Shown here one piece after another: positions 28,133 to 36,589 of a DNA stretch of 54,741 nt. The stretch comes from Acidimicrobiales bacterium (GTDB lineage Bacteria; Actinomycetota; Acidimicrobiia; Acidimicrobiales; GCA-2861595). A program made the position numbers and the translations under genes. Position 1 is the stretch's first letter; each line of letters begins with the position of its first letter. The stretch spans positions 1 through 54,741 of the forward strand of contig DATAIT010000006.1 of the NCBI GenBank assembly GCA_036262515.1, given 5' to 3'. Under the pieces are notes generated by a model. It worked only from the letters and a program-made list of their open reading frames with translations. It was not told the origin of the DNA and searched no databases.

Positions 28133-29233
28133 CTACGAGGGCAGGACCACCAGGTCGTCGCGGTGGACGACCTCGTGGGGCAGGTCGGGCGGCAGATCCG
28201 ACGTTCGACGCCCTCCCCACTCCGCCAGCCGACCCGACGGATGGCGCACGAGGCCCTTGGCGAAGACGCGACCGCCGCTGTCGGCGATCTCGACCGCGTC
28301 GTCCGCCTCGAACGTGCCGTCCACCCGTACCACTCCCGCCGGCAGCAGCGAGGTGTTGCGCTCCACCAGCGCCCGGCGGGCCCCGTCGTCGACGACCACC
28401 GTTCCCGACGACCCCACGGCGAACGCGATCCAGAGCTTGCGGGCCGGCAGCCGCCGGTCGTGCGGGCGCACCAGCGTGCCGACGCCGGGCGCGCCCGCCA
28501 CCGCATCGGCCAGGACGCCGGGCCGGTCGGCGGCGGCGATGACGGCACGCACGCCGGACCACGAGGCGATCTTGGCGGCCGCCAGCTTCGAGGCCATGCC
28601 GCCGCTCCCGCGGGGCGTCCCCGGCATGCCGGCCACCCGCTCGAGCTCGTGGTCCACCTCGACGATCTCCTCGATGAGCGACGCCCCACTGTCCAAGCGG
28701 GGGTCCGCCGTCAGCATCCCCGGCGTGTCGGTGAGCAGCACCAGGACCGAGGCGTCGACCATGTTGGCCACCAGTGCGGCCAGTCGGTCGTTGTCGCCGA
28801 AGCGGATCTCGTCGTCGGCGATGGCGTCGTTCTCGTTCACCACCGGCACCACGCCGAGCTCGAGCAGCCGGTTGAGTGTCTGGCGGGCGTGGAGGTACTG
28901 GTTGCGGTGGGCCGGGTGGAAATCGAGAGGCGTCAGCAGGACCTGGCCGCCCACCAGCCCCGACGCGGCGAGGGCGTCGTCGTAGACGCGCATCAGCCGG
29001 CTCTGGCCGACGGCGGACAGCGCCTGGAGCGTGGCCAGGTCGCTCGGGCGGGCGCCGGCCAGGCCGAGGGCGGGCTGCCCGGCGGCGATGGCTCCGGAGG
29101 TCACGACCACGACCTTGTGCCCACTGCCCCGCAGTCCGGCCACCTCCACGCACAGCTTGTCGATGGCGTGGTGGTCGATCACGCCGGCTGCGTTCGTGAG
29201 CGACGACGAGCCGATCTTGACGACGACGATCAC
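28133..29233 (-). CDS. proB: Glutamate 5-kinase
   Basis: Product of 366 residues from a GTG. It phosphorylates glutamate with ATP, the first and feedback-controlled step of proline synthesis. The amino-acid-kinase domain opens with VVVKIGSSSLTNAAGV and contains VVVVTSGAIAAGQPAL, VPVVNENDAIA and the GSGGMASKLAAAKIA loop. A PUA domain covers about 275-360 (LWIAFAVGSSGTVVVDDGAR), the usual arrangement in bacteria. It starts 1 bp after the obg stop, so it is co-expressed with obg, rpmA and rplU. Confidence 0.96.
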   Translation of the reverse strand: MIVVVKIGSSSLTNAAGVIDHHAIDKLCVEVAGLRGSGHKVVVVTSGAIAAGQPALGLAGARPSDLATLQALSAVGQSRLMRVYDDALAASGLVGGQVLLTPLDFHPAHRNQYLHARQTLNRLLELGVVPVVNENDAIADDEIRFGDNDRLAALVANMVDASVLVLLTDTPGMLTADPRLDSGASLIEEIVEVDHELERVAGMPGTPRGSGGMASKLAAAKIASWSGVRAVIAAADRPGVLADAVAGAPGVGTLVRPHDRRLPARKLWIAFAVGSSGTVVVDDGARRALVERNTSLLPAGVVRVDGTFEADDAVEIADSGGRVFAKGLVRHPSGRLAEWGGRRTSDLPPDLPHEVVHRDDLVVLPS

Positions 29234-29234
29234 G

Positions 29235-30497
29235 TCAGCGCCCGACGACCTGATCGGGCTCGTACTCGAAGGTGAAGCCCCCGATGTGCACCATCTCGCC
29301 GTCGCGGGCCCCCGCCCGCGCCAGCGCCCGGTCGACGCCGAGCTGCTTCAAGCGGTGCTGGACGAAGTCGAGGGCGTCGGCGTTGGTGATGTCGCTCACG
29401 GCCACGGCCCGTTCGGCCTTGCGGCCCCGGACGACCCAGGCGCCGTCGACGCCGCGTTCGACCACCACCCCCTCGGGCTCCGGCCGGTGGATCACGAAGC
29501 CGGCAGAAGGGCGGGCGGACGTCTCCGCGTCCCTGGCCTGGGTGACGAGATCGGCCAGGTGTCCCACCAGCTGCGGCAGGCCCTCGCCGGTCACGGCCGA
29601 GATGCGCATGCCGTCGAAGGGGCACGTCGCCATGTCGGCCTTGCTGCCCACCACGACGCGAGGCCGCTCGAGCAGCTCCGGCCGGTAGCCCTCGAGCTCG
29701 CCCAGCAGGACACGCTGCTGTTCACCGGGAGCCATGGCCGGGTCGTCCGGGTCGGCCGGTGCCAGGTCGACGAGCACCACCATCACCCGTGCCCGCTCCA
29801 CGTGTCGCAGGAACTGGTGGCCCAGCCCCTTGCCCTCGCTGGCCCCCTCGATGAGACCGGGGATGTCGGCCACTACGATCTCCCGCTCCCCCACCCGCAC
29901 CACGCCGAGGTGGGGCTGGAGGGTCGTGAACGGGTAGTCGGCGACCTTGGGCTTGGCCGCCGAGATCCGCGAGATCAGCGTGCTCTTGCCGGCGTTGGGC
30001 AGGCCTACCAACGCCACGTCGGCCATCAACTTCAGCTCGAGGTCGAACCAGTGCTCCTCGCCCACCTCGCCCTGCTCGGCGAACGCCGGCGCCCGCCGGC
30101 GGTTGGACAGGAACCGGGCGTTGCCGCGCCCGCCCCGCCCGCCCTCGGCGGCGCGCCACCGGTCCCCCGGGTTGGGCAGGTCGGCCACCACCGAGCCATC
30201 CAGGCTCTTGACCACGGTGCCGACGGGCACCTTCACCTCGACGGAGCTCCCGGCGGCGCCATGGCGTGCCTTGCCCTGGCCGTGCACCCCGCTGGCCGCC
30301 CTGCGGTGCGGATGGTCGCGGAAGCCCAGGAGCGACGCCACGTTGGGATCGGCCAGCAGCCAGACGTCGCCGCCGCCGCCCCCGTCGCCGCCGTCAGGGC
30401 CACCCTTGGAGACGTGGGCCTCGCGCCGGAACGAGACGGCTCCGGCGCCGCCGTCGCCCGCCTTGACGTGGATCTGCGCTTCGTCGACAAAGCTCAT
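29235..30497 (-). CDS. obg: Obg family GTPase
   Basis: Product of 420 residues. Obg is an essential GTPase for 50S ribosome maturation and stress signalling. The glycine-rich OBG fold occupies about 1-158 (HVKAGDGGAGAVSFRREAHV, KGGPDGGDGGGGGDV). The GTPase domain has G1 GLPNAGKSTLI, G3 DIPGL and G4 VGSKAD. A C-terminal OCT domain follows (about 345-420, FVIHRPEPEGVVVERGVDG). This three-domain form is typical of actinobacteria. Order rplU-rpmA-obg-proB is conserved. Confidence 0.97.
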   Translation of the reverse strand: MSFVDEAQIHVKAGDGGAGAVSFRREAHVSKGGPDGGDGGGGGDVWLLADPNVASLLGFRDHPHRRAASGVHGQGKARHGAAGSSVEVKVPVGTVVKSLDGSVVADLPNPGDRWRAAEGGRGGRGNARFLSNRRRAPAFAEQGEVGEEHWFDLELKLMADVALVGLPNAGKSTLISRISAAKPKVADYPFTTLQPHLGVVRVGEREIVVADIPGLIEGASEGKGLGHQFLRHVERARVMVVLVDLAPADPDDPAMAPGEQQRVLLGELEGYRPELLERPRVVVGSKADMATCPFDGMRISAVTGEGLPQLVGHLADLVTQARDAETSARPSAGFVIHRPEPEGVVVERGVDGAWVVRGRKAERAVAVSDITNADALDFVQHRLKQLGVDRALARAGARDGEMVHIGGFTFEYEPDQVVGR

Positions 30498-30539
30498 CGG
30501 CTCGGAACCGGACGTGCGGCCATGGTGCCGCCCGGGTGC

Positions 30540-30797
30540 TCAGGCGTCGGTGGTGACGATGTCGACCAGCTTGCGTCCCTTGCGGGACCCGAACTTCACC
30601 GCGCCGTCGGCGGTGGCGAACAGCGTGTCGTCGCCGCCGCGCCCGACGTTGATCCCCGGATGGAAGCGGGTGCCCCGCTGGCGGACGATGATCGCTCCGG
30701 CCCGCACCACGGTGCCGTCGAACACCTTCACGCCCAGGCGCTGGGCGTTGGAGTCGCGGCCGTTCCGGGTGGAGCCCCCACCCTTGGTCTTCGACAT
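30540..30797 (-). CDS. rpmA: 50S ribosomal protein bL27
   Basis: Product of 85 residues. bL27 reaches the peptidyl-transferase centre of the large subunit. The sequence [19 protein letters not shown] at the N-terminus, [20 protein letters not shown] in the middle and GRKLVDIV at the end are diagnostic. It begins 1 bp after rplU and is followed by a 42-bp spacer to obg. Confidence 0.97.
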   Translation of the reverse strand: MSKTKGGGSTRNGRDSNAQRLGVKVFDGTVVRAGAIIVRQRGTRFHPGINVGRGGDDTLFATADGAVKFGSRKGRKLVDIVTTDA

Positions 30798-30798
30798 G

Positions 30799-31140
30799 TC
30801 AGCTCCCTGTCGCCGAGGCCGAGCCGGAGCCCGAGCCGCGCGTGATGCCGGTGATCTCGATGGTGGTGTAGTGCTGGCGATGGCCCCACCGCTTGCGGGC
30901 CCGGTTCTTGGGCTTGTACGTGAAGCCCTTGATCTTGGGTCCCTTGGCCTCACCGACCACGCGGGCGGACACCTGGGCGCCGGCCAGCGCGGCCCCGGAC
31001 ACGACACTGCCGTCGTCGACCAGGAGCAGGGGGTCGAAGCCGACCTCGTCGCCCTCGGCGACGTGGAGCAGCTCCACGTCGACCCGCTGGCCCTCGGCCA
31101 CCTTCTCCTGCTTCCCACCCGTCTTGATCACTGCGTACAT
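30799..31140 (-). CDS. rplU: 50S ribosomal protein bL21
   Basis: Product of 113 residues starting [18 protein letters not shown], the bL21 signature. A middle [20 protein letters not shown] block contacts 23S rRNA. The C-terminus carries a short Gly/Ser/Ala tail ([13 protein letters not shown]) beyond the conserved domain. It is the first gene after the RNase E/G spacer. On the leftward strand TATAGA lies about 12 bp before the start codon and could be a -10 element, giving a very short leader. This promoter idea is weak. Confidence 0.96.
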   Translation of the reverse strand: MYAVIKTGGKQEKVAEGQRVDVELLHVAEGDEVGFDPLLLVDDGSVVSGAALAGAQVSARVVGEAKGPKIKGFTYKPKNRARKRWGHRQHYTTIEITGITRGSGSGSASATGS

Positions 31141-31211
31141 GAGACGACCACTCTATAGGACGCCCGCTCCGGAGGCGCAGTCCGGCGGACGGTCGTTCCC
31201 CCCGGCAGTGT

Positions 31212-33122
31212 CTAGAGCAGTGACTCGTCGAAGAGGATGCCGCGCCCGGCGCAGGTGGGGCAGGTCAGCGAGAACGCCTCGACCAGACCCTCGGAGACCC
31301 GCTTGCGGGTCATCTGCACGAGCCCGAGCTCGGAGATCTCGAACACCTGGGTGCGGGTCTTGTCGCGCGACAGGGCGTCGCGGAACACCCGGAGCACCTC
31401 GGCCCGGTTCTCGAGGATCTCCATGTCGATGAAGTCGATCACGATGATCCCGCCCACGTCCCGGAGGCGCAGCTGGCGTGCGACCTCCTCGGCCGCCTCC
31501 AGGTTGTTGCGGAAGACCGTCTCCTCGAGGTTCGACTTGCCCACGTTCTTGCCGGTGTTCACGTCGATGACCGTGAGCGCCTCGGTGCGCTCGATGATGA
31601 GGGATCCGCCGGAGGGCAGCCAGACCTTGCGGTCGAGGGCGCGGTGCAGCTGCTCGTGGACGTGGAACCGCTCGAACATCGGGAGCGGGTCGGCGGCGGG
31701 ATCGAAGTAGTCGACCCGGTCGGCCAGCTCCGGGCTGATGCTGGCGACGTAGTCCCGCACCTCGCGGTAGAGCGACTCGTCGTCGATGACGACGCCGCGG
31801 TAGTCGTGGTTGAACTCCTCGCGGATGACGCGCACGGCCATGTCCGGCTCGCGATAGAGCAGCGCCGGAGCGGAGACCTTCTTGGCCTTCGAGTCGATCT
31901 CGCTCCATTGCCGCAGCAGCATGGCCACGTCTCGTGACAGCTCCTCGGCGCTGGCGCCCTCGGCAGCCGTGCGGACGATGAGGCCGTGGCCCTCCGGACG
32001 GACGTCGTCGAGGATCCGCCGCAGCCGCTTGCGCTCGTCGTCGGACAGCCGCTTGGAGATGCCGTACGTGCTCGACCCGGGGACCAGGACCACGAAACGG
32101 CCGGGAATCGACACCTCCTGGGTGAGGCGGGCCCCCTTGGTGCCGATGGGGTTCTTGGTGACCTGGCAGAGGATGCTCTGGCCGGGCCGGAGCAGGTGCT
32201 CGATGCGGGCCTGGCTCGGCCGGGTGCCGCCCTCCACGTCGTCGGCGTCGTAGCGGACGTCGCCGCGATAGAGCACCGCGTTCTTCGGCGTCCCGATGTC
32301 GACGAACGCCGCCTCCATCCCCGGGAGCACGTTCTGGACGCGACCGAGGTACATGTTGCCGTCGATCTGGTTGGCGTCGTCCTGCGCCCGGCTCACGTAG
32401 TGCTCGATCAGCGACCGGCCCTCCAGTACGGCGATCTGGGTCGTGCCCCCCTGGACGTGGACGCACATCAGATAGCGCCCGACGGGCCGGCCCTTGCGCT
32501 CGCGCGCCCGCGGCCGCTCCACCGCGTCGTCGACGGCAAGCGCCGCCAGCCGGCCGCCAGCCTCTGGGCGGCGCCCCGGGCTCGCCTTCTTGGCCCCGCT
32601 CCGCCCCCGGCCACCTCTGCGCCTGCTCTTGCGTGCCGGGCCGTCCTGGTCCCCTGAGGGCTCGGGCGACGGGACGGACCGCTCGGCGTCCGCCAGCAGC
32701 TCCGGGGCCGTGGCACGCGTCGACGGGCGGGGCGGCGGCATCTTCGGGACGAGCGGTGGAGCAGGCCGCGAGTCGCCGATGCGCGGCCTCGGCCGTCCCT
32801 CACCGGGCGGGTCCGGCAGGTCGGGTCGGCGGTCGGCCGGGACGGGTCGTGGCGCACCGGCCACCGGCGTGGAGGCAACGGCGTCGACGGCCGCGTCCGC
32901 CGGCGCCGCCTCCTTGCCGGAATCACCCGGACCGGTGGTCGACGTGGAGCGGGCCCGGCCCCGGCCGCCGCGCGATCCGCGGCGGCGGCTGGAGCGACTG
33001 GGACCCTGGCGGTTCTCCTCCGGGCCGGCGGGCCCGTCCTCAGCGGGGGAAGCGGCTGAGGAGGCGGCTGGACGGGGCGGCGGACGCCCGTCCTCGGTCG
33101 GCCCGGGGTACGGGTCGGACAT
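31212..33122 (-). CDS. rne: Ribonuclease E/G family protein
   Basis: Product of 636 residues. It is an endoribonuclease for rRNA maturation and mRNA decay. The first 240 or so residues are disordered and rich in Pro, Arg, Gly and Ser, with basic patches (RSSRRRGSRGGRGRAR, KSRRRGGRGRSGAKK) that probably bind RNA or partners. The catalytic core starts near YLMCVHVQGGTTQIAVLEGR. An S1-type region follows (NMYLGRVQNVLPGMEAAFVDI), then the DNase I-like active site with TVIDVNTGKN and IIVIDFIDM, and the zinc-link CPTC in the last 20 residues. There is no C-terminal scaffold, unlike E. coli RNase E. Position before rplU-rpmA matches mycobacterial order. Confidence 0.94.
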   Translation of the reverse strand: MSDPYPGPTEDGRPPPRPAASSAASPAEDGPAGPEENRQGPSRSSRRRGSRGGRGRARSTSTTGPGDSGKEAAPADAAVDAVASTPVAGAPRPVPADRRPDLPDPPGEGRPRPRIGDSRPAPPLVPKMPPPRPSTRATAPELLADAERSVPSPEPSGDQDGPARKSRRRGGRGRSGAKKASPGRRPEAGGRLAALAVDDAVERPRARERKGRPVGRYLMCVHVQGGTTQIAVLEGRSLIEHYVSRAQDDANQIDGNMYLGRVQNVLPGMEAAFVDIGTPKNAVLYRGDVRYDADDVEGGTRPSQARIEHLLRPGQSILCQVTKNPIGTKGARLTQEVSIPGRFVVLVPGSSTYGISKRLSDDERKRLRRILDDVRPEGHGLIVRTAAEGASAEELSRDVAMLLRQWSEIDSKAKKVSAPALLYREPDMAVRVIREEFNHDYRGVVIDDESLYREVRDYVASISPELADRVDYFDPAADPLPMFERFHVHEQLHRALDRKVWLPSGGSLIIERTEALTVIDVNTGKNVGKSNLEETVFRNNLEAAEEVARQLRLRDVGGIIVIDFIDMEILENRAEVLRVFRDALSRDKTRTQVFEISELGLVQMTRKRVSEGLVEAFSLTCPTCAGRGILFDESLL

Positions 33123-33137
33123 GGGTCGATTCCCTTC

Positions 33138-33839
33138 TCACGACGCACGCCTGACGACGTGCGGCGCGTCCGTCGCGTCGGTCGGGAGCTCGATCGGCTC
33201 CCGCCGCGCGCCGTCGCGCGTGATCCATTGCGATGTCCTGCGCACACGCACCTCGTCGAGACCGCCGCCGAGGGCGACGAGCAACTCGGAGGGCCGGAGG
33301 GCGCGGGGCTGGGCGGCCAGTTCCGCGGTGAGAACGCTGCCGTCGGCGGAGCAGCGGAGGATGCCGGGGCGGATGTCCTGGGCGCTGCGCTGGCCCTTGC
33401 GTTCGCGTTCGATGACCAGCGTGGCCGACGACAGAGCGGCGGCGACCCGCTCCTCCAGTTGGCCGGACGACAGGCCCGACGTCTCCACGACCCACGAACA
33501 CGAGGTCACCTCCTGCTGGAGCGACGGCGTGCCGACGTCGAGGGCCGTGGTGGCCTGGACGTCGATTCCGGCCGGCAGTGCGGGGCTGAGACGCCCGGGC
33601 AGGGCGGCCATGTCGGCCTCCGTGCCGGCGGCCAGCTCGACGTCGAGGTACTCGGCGATCGACTCGGCCCCTGTGGGAAGGGCGAGCCCGAAGCTGACCT
33701 TCGGCCGGGGGGAGAACCCCTGGGTGTACTCGAGCGGGAGGCCGACCCGCCGAAACGCCCGCTCCCACATCCGGGCCAGATCGCGATGGCTGGTGAAGCG
33801 CACCTTGCCCACCTTCGAGAAGCGGAAGCGCACCTTCAC
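33138..33839 (-). CDS. TIGR03936 / DUF2344 family protein
   Basis: Product of 233 residues from a GTG that overlaps the stop of the radical SAM gene (GTGA). The N-terminus VKVRFRFSKVGKVRFTSHRD, then RAFRRVGLPLEYTQGFSPRPK and FGLALPTGAESIAEYLDVEL are the family hallmarks. These proteins are nearly always linked or fused to the radical SAM protein encoded upstream. The molecular role is not established in the sequence; a function in RNA or ribosome modification is suspected from linkage to rne and ribosomal protein genes. It ends 15 bp before the RNase E/G start. Confidence 0.88.
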   Translation of the reverse strand: MKVRFRFSKVGKVRFTSHRDLARMWERAFRRVGLPLEYTQGFSPRPKVSFGLALPTGAESIAEYLDVELAAGTEADMAALPGRLSPALPAGIDVQATTALDVGTPSLQQEVTSCSWVVETSGLSSGQLEERVAAALSSATLVIERERKGQRSAQDIRPGILRCSADGSVLTAELAAQPRALRPSELLVALGGGLDEVRVRRTSQWITRDGARREPIELPTDATDAPHVVRRAS

Positions 33840-35791
33840 CGCGCCAGCGCCGGCTTGGCGGACAGCAGCTGGACAGGCACCGCGCTGGCCGTGGAAAGGT
33901 CCTGGCCGGTTCCCTGGCTGCCGCCGGCCGGTGGGAGAGGCGACGCCACCACGTGCTCGATCCCGAACCCGGTGCATGCGCCGCAGTCGTAGCACGGCGT
34001 CCACCGGCAGTCCTCCACCCCCGACGCGGCCAGGGCGTCCTGCCAGTCCTGCCACAGGAAGTCCTTGTGCAGCCCGGCGGAGACGTGGTCCCACGGAAGC
34101 ACCTCGTCCTCGGAGCGGTGGCGGTGGACGTACCAGTCGACCGACAGCCCGTGGCGCTCCATGGCCGACTCCCACAGCCGCACGTCGAAGTGCTCCGACC
34201 ACTCCTGGAACACACCGCCGTTGCGCCACACGTCCTCGATCACCGCTCCCATGCGGCGGTCGCCGCGGCTGGCCAGACCCTCGGCCAGCGTGGCGTGCGG
34301 GTCGTGCCACTTCAGCGTGACGCCCCGATCACGGCGGACGGCGTCCTTCAGCAGGTTCACCTTGGCCCGCAGGTTCTCGGCCGTGGCCTGGCCGAACCAC
34401 TGGAATGGCGTCTGCGGTTTGGGCACGAAGCCTCCGACCGACGCACTCACCGTCACCCGCCCCGTGTGGCGCCGCCCGATGGCCGCACAGCGCCTGGCCA
34501 GTTCGGCGATGCCGAGCACGTCGTCGTCGGTCTCGGTGGGCAGCCCGATGAGGAAGTACAGCTTCATCCGCTGCCATCCCTGCGAGAAGGCCGACTCGGC
34601 CGCGCCGTAGAGGTCCTCCTCCCGGATCAGCTTGTTGATGACCTGGCGCATCCGCCATGTCCCGCCCTCGGGAGCGAACGTGAGGCCGGTACGGCGCACC
34701 TTGGCTATCTCGCTGGCGATGCCGACCGTGTAGGCGTCGACCCGCAGGCTCGGAAGGCTGACGCCCACCGACCCCTGGCACATCGGGTCGTTGATGATGC
34801 CGCCCACGACGTCCTCGATGCCCGAGTAGTCGGCGCTCGACAGCGACGTGAGGCTGACCTCGTCGTACCCCGTCCGGCGGAGCCCGGCCGACACCATGGA
34901 CCGAACCTGCTCCGACGACCGCTCGCGGACCGGGCGGGTGATCATCCCGGCCTGGCAGAACCGGCAGCCTCGCGTGCACCCCCGGAAGATCTCGACGTTG
35001 AGCCGGTCGTGCACCACCTCGGTGAGGGGGACGAGTTGCTGCTTCGGATACGGCCAGTCGTTGAGGTCGGCGATCGTGCGCTTCTCGATCCGTTCCGGAA
35101 CGTCGGCGAAGCGGGGCGTGACCGACACCAGCCGCTCCCCGTCGTAGGCGACGTCGTACATCGACGGCACGTACACGCCGGGGACGCGTGCGAGGTCGCG
35201 CAGCACCCGCTGGCGCGAGCCGGGCGTGCGCCCACCCGCCTTCCACGCCGAGACGGCGTCGGTGATCTCGGCCACGACCTCCTCGCCGTCGCCGATGACG
35301 AACAGGTCGACGAAGTCGGCCAGCGGCTCCGGGTTGAACGTGCAGTGCCCGCCCGCCGCGACCAGCGGGTGCTCCGGGCCGCGCCCGGCGGCGCGGACCG
35401 GCAGGCCCGCCAGATCGATGCAGTTCAGGACGTTGGTGTACACGAGCTCGGCCGACAGGTTGAACGCGACGAGGTCGAAATCGCCTGCCGCCCGATGGGT
35501 GTCGACGCTGAAGAGCGGTACCCGGCGTCGCCGCAACTCCGCCTCCATGTCCACCCACGGCGCATAGCTCCGTTCGGCGACGGCATCCGGCCGCTCATTC
35601 AGGATTTCGTAGAGGATCTGCAGGCCCTGGTTGGGCAGGCCGATCTCGTAGGCGTCCGGATACACGAGGAGCCACGCCACCTTGTGCGGTGCGTGCACAG
35701 GGTCCTGGGCCCCGTCCTCGCATCCGATGTAACGGGCGGGCTTCTGGACCTTGGCCAGGATTGGCTCGATCCGCGGCCACAGCGAGGTCAT
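33836..35791 (-). CDS. B12-binding-type radical SAM protein (TIGR03960 family)
   Basis: Product of 651 residues from the ATG at 35791; an upstream GTG would add 52 basic residues unlike the family. It begins MTSLWPRIEPILAKVQKPAR and contains a B12-binding-like N-terminal region (WLLVYPDAYEIGLPNQGLQI). The radical SAM cluster motif is C-x3-C-x2-C in FRGCTRGCRFCQAGMI, and PEGGTWRMR and FLIGLPTETDDD occur in the SAM barrel. A late cysteine group (CYDCGACTGFG) may hold another metal site. Its target is unknown. It is translationally coupled to the TIGR03936 protein and lies upstream of RNase E/G. Confidence 0.92.
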   Translation of the reverse strand: MTSLWPRIEPILAKVQKPARYIGCEDGAQDPVHAPHKVAWLLVYPDAYEIGLPNQGLQILYEILNERPDAVAERSYAPWVDMEAELRRRRVPLFSVDTHRAAGDFDLVAFNLSAELVYTNVLNCIDLAGLPVRAAGRGPEHPLVAAGGHCTFNPEPLADFVDLFVIGDGEEVVAEITDAVSAWKAGGRTPGSRQRVLRDLARVPGVYVPSMYDVAYDGERLVSVTPRFADVPERIEKRTIADLNDWPYPKQQLVPLTEVVHDRLNVEIFRGCTRGCRFCQAGMITRPVRERSSEQVRSMVSAGLRRTGYDEVSLTSLSSADYSGIEDVVGGIINDPMCQGSVGVSLPSLRVDAYTVGIASEIAKVRRTGLTFAPEGGTWRMRQVINKLIREEDLYGAAESAFSQGWQRMKLYFLIGLPTETDDDVLGIAELARRCAAIGRRHTGRVTVSASVGGFVPKPQTPFQWFGQATAENLRAKVNLLKDAVRRDRGVTLKWHDPHATLAEGLASRGDRRMGAVIEDVWRNGGVFQEWSEHFDVRLWESAMERHGLSVDWYVHRHRSEDEVLPWDHVSAGLHKDFLWQDWQDALAASGVEDCRWTPCYDCGACTGFGIEHVVASPLPPAGGSQGTGQDLSTASAVPVQLLSAKPALAR

Positions 35792-35937
35792 TTGGTGGAA
35801 AGTGTAGCTGCGGGGTCCGTCCGGCCCGTGCCCTCGCCCGGATGCGTGGCCGGCCCGAGCGCCGCAGCCCGGTTGTCCTCGCGATCTTCGGGGTACGACC
35901 CGCAACGATTCGTACGGACCGACCCAAGGAGACACCC

Positions 35938-36507
35938 ATGGACGCACTGGCCCTTCTCACCGCAGACCACAACCGCGTTCGCGGACTGTTCGCCAGGTTC
36001 CAGGAAGCCGAAAAGGCCGACGACACGGCCCTGCTGGCCCAGCTGGGCCAGACCATCATCACCGAGCTCGAGGTGCACGCCACCATCGAGGAGGAGATCT
36101 TCTATCCCGAGGTCTCGGCCGCCAACGACGAGATCCGCGAGACGGTGACCGAGGGGATCGAGGAGCACGGCGTCGTGAAGACGCTGGCCGAGGAGATCGC
36201 CTCGCTCCAGCCCGGCGACGAGGTGTGGGTCGCCAAGTGCAAGGTGATGATCGAGAACGTCGAGCACCACGCCGAGGAGGAGGAGAGCGAGCTGTTCCCG
36301 GCCGTGCGCAAGGCGCTGTCGACCGACGCGCTGGTCGACCTGGCCGAGCGCATGGAGGCCAGGAAGGCGGCCCTGGGCGCCCCGACCGCCGAGGACAAGC
36401 AGCACCTGTCGTCGGAGGACCTCCACCGCCTGGCGAGCGAGCAGCAGATCCCCGGCCGGTCGAGCATGAACCGCGACGAGCTGGTGGCGACCGTCGCCCC
36501 CGAGTGA
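35938..36507 (+). CDS. Hemerythrin-like (HHE) domain protein with C-terminal Rho_N-like tail
   Basis: Product of 189 residues. The ATG at 35938 follows a good ribosome binding site (AAGGAG at 35926-35931). The four-helix HHE domain (about 1-130) carries likely di-iron ligands H11, H47, E51, H77, H111 and E115. It could bind oxygen, NO or iron. The last 35 residues (LSSEDLHRLASEQQIPGRSS, ending in DELVATV) look like the small Rho_N/SAP-type helical motif seen in actinobacterial stress proteins, which may bind nucleic acid. It is a monocistronic gene ended by the hairpin at 36543. Iron binding is predicted from residues only. Confidence 0.87.
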   Translation: MDALALLTADHNRVRGLFARFQEAEKADDTALLAQLGQTIITELEVHATIEEEIFYPEVSAANDEIRETVTEGIEEHGVVKTLAEEIASLQPGDEVWVAKCKVMIENVEHHAEEEESELFPAVRKALSTDALVDLAERMEARKAALGAPTAEDKQHLSSEDLHRLASEQQIPGRSSMNRDELVATVAPE

Positions 36508-36542
36508 CGGGCCTGCGGAACGGCCCTGCGGAATGACGCGAC

Positions 36543-36572
36543 GCCGCCCCCCGACAGAGGTCGGGGGGCGGC
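36543..36572. terminator. Bidirectional hairpin terminator between convergent genes
   Basis: GCCGCCCCCCGAC pairs perfectly with GTCGGGGGGCGGC around the loop AGAG: a 13-bp uninterrupted GC-rich stem. It lies 35 bp after the hemerythrin-like gene and 17 bp beyond the end of the cupredoxin gene on the other strand. No T-run is present, as is common in high-GC actinobacteria. Confidence 0.75.
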
Positions 36573-36589
36573 AATCGGAGTGCGAGACA

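Noticed and set aside
24412-28689. A 1425-codon open frame on the minus strand across the VWA fusion and pspA
   Set aside because: It is antisense to well-supported genes, has a low-complexity composition, and is explained by GC bias.
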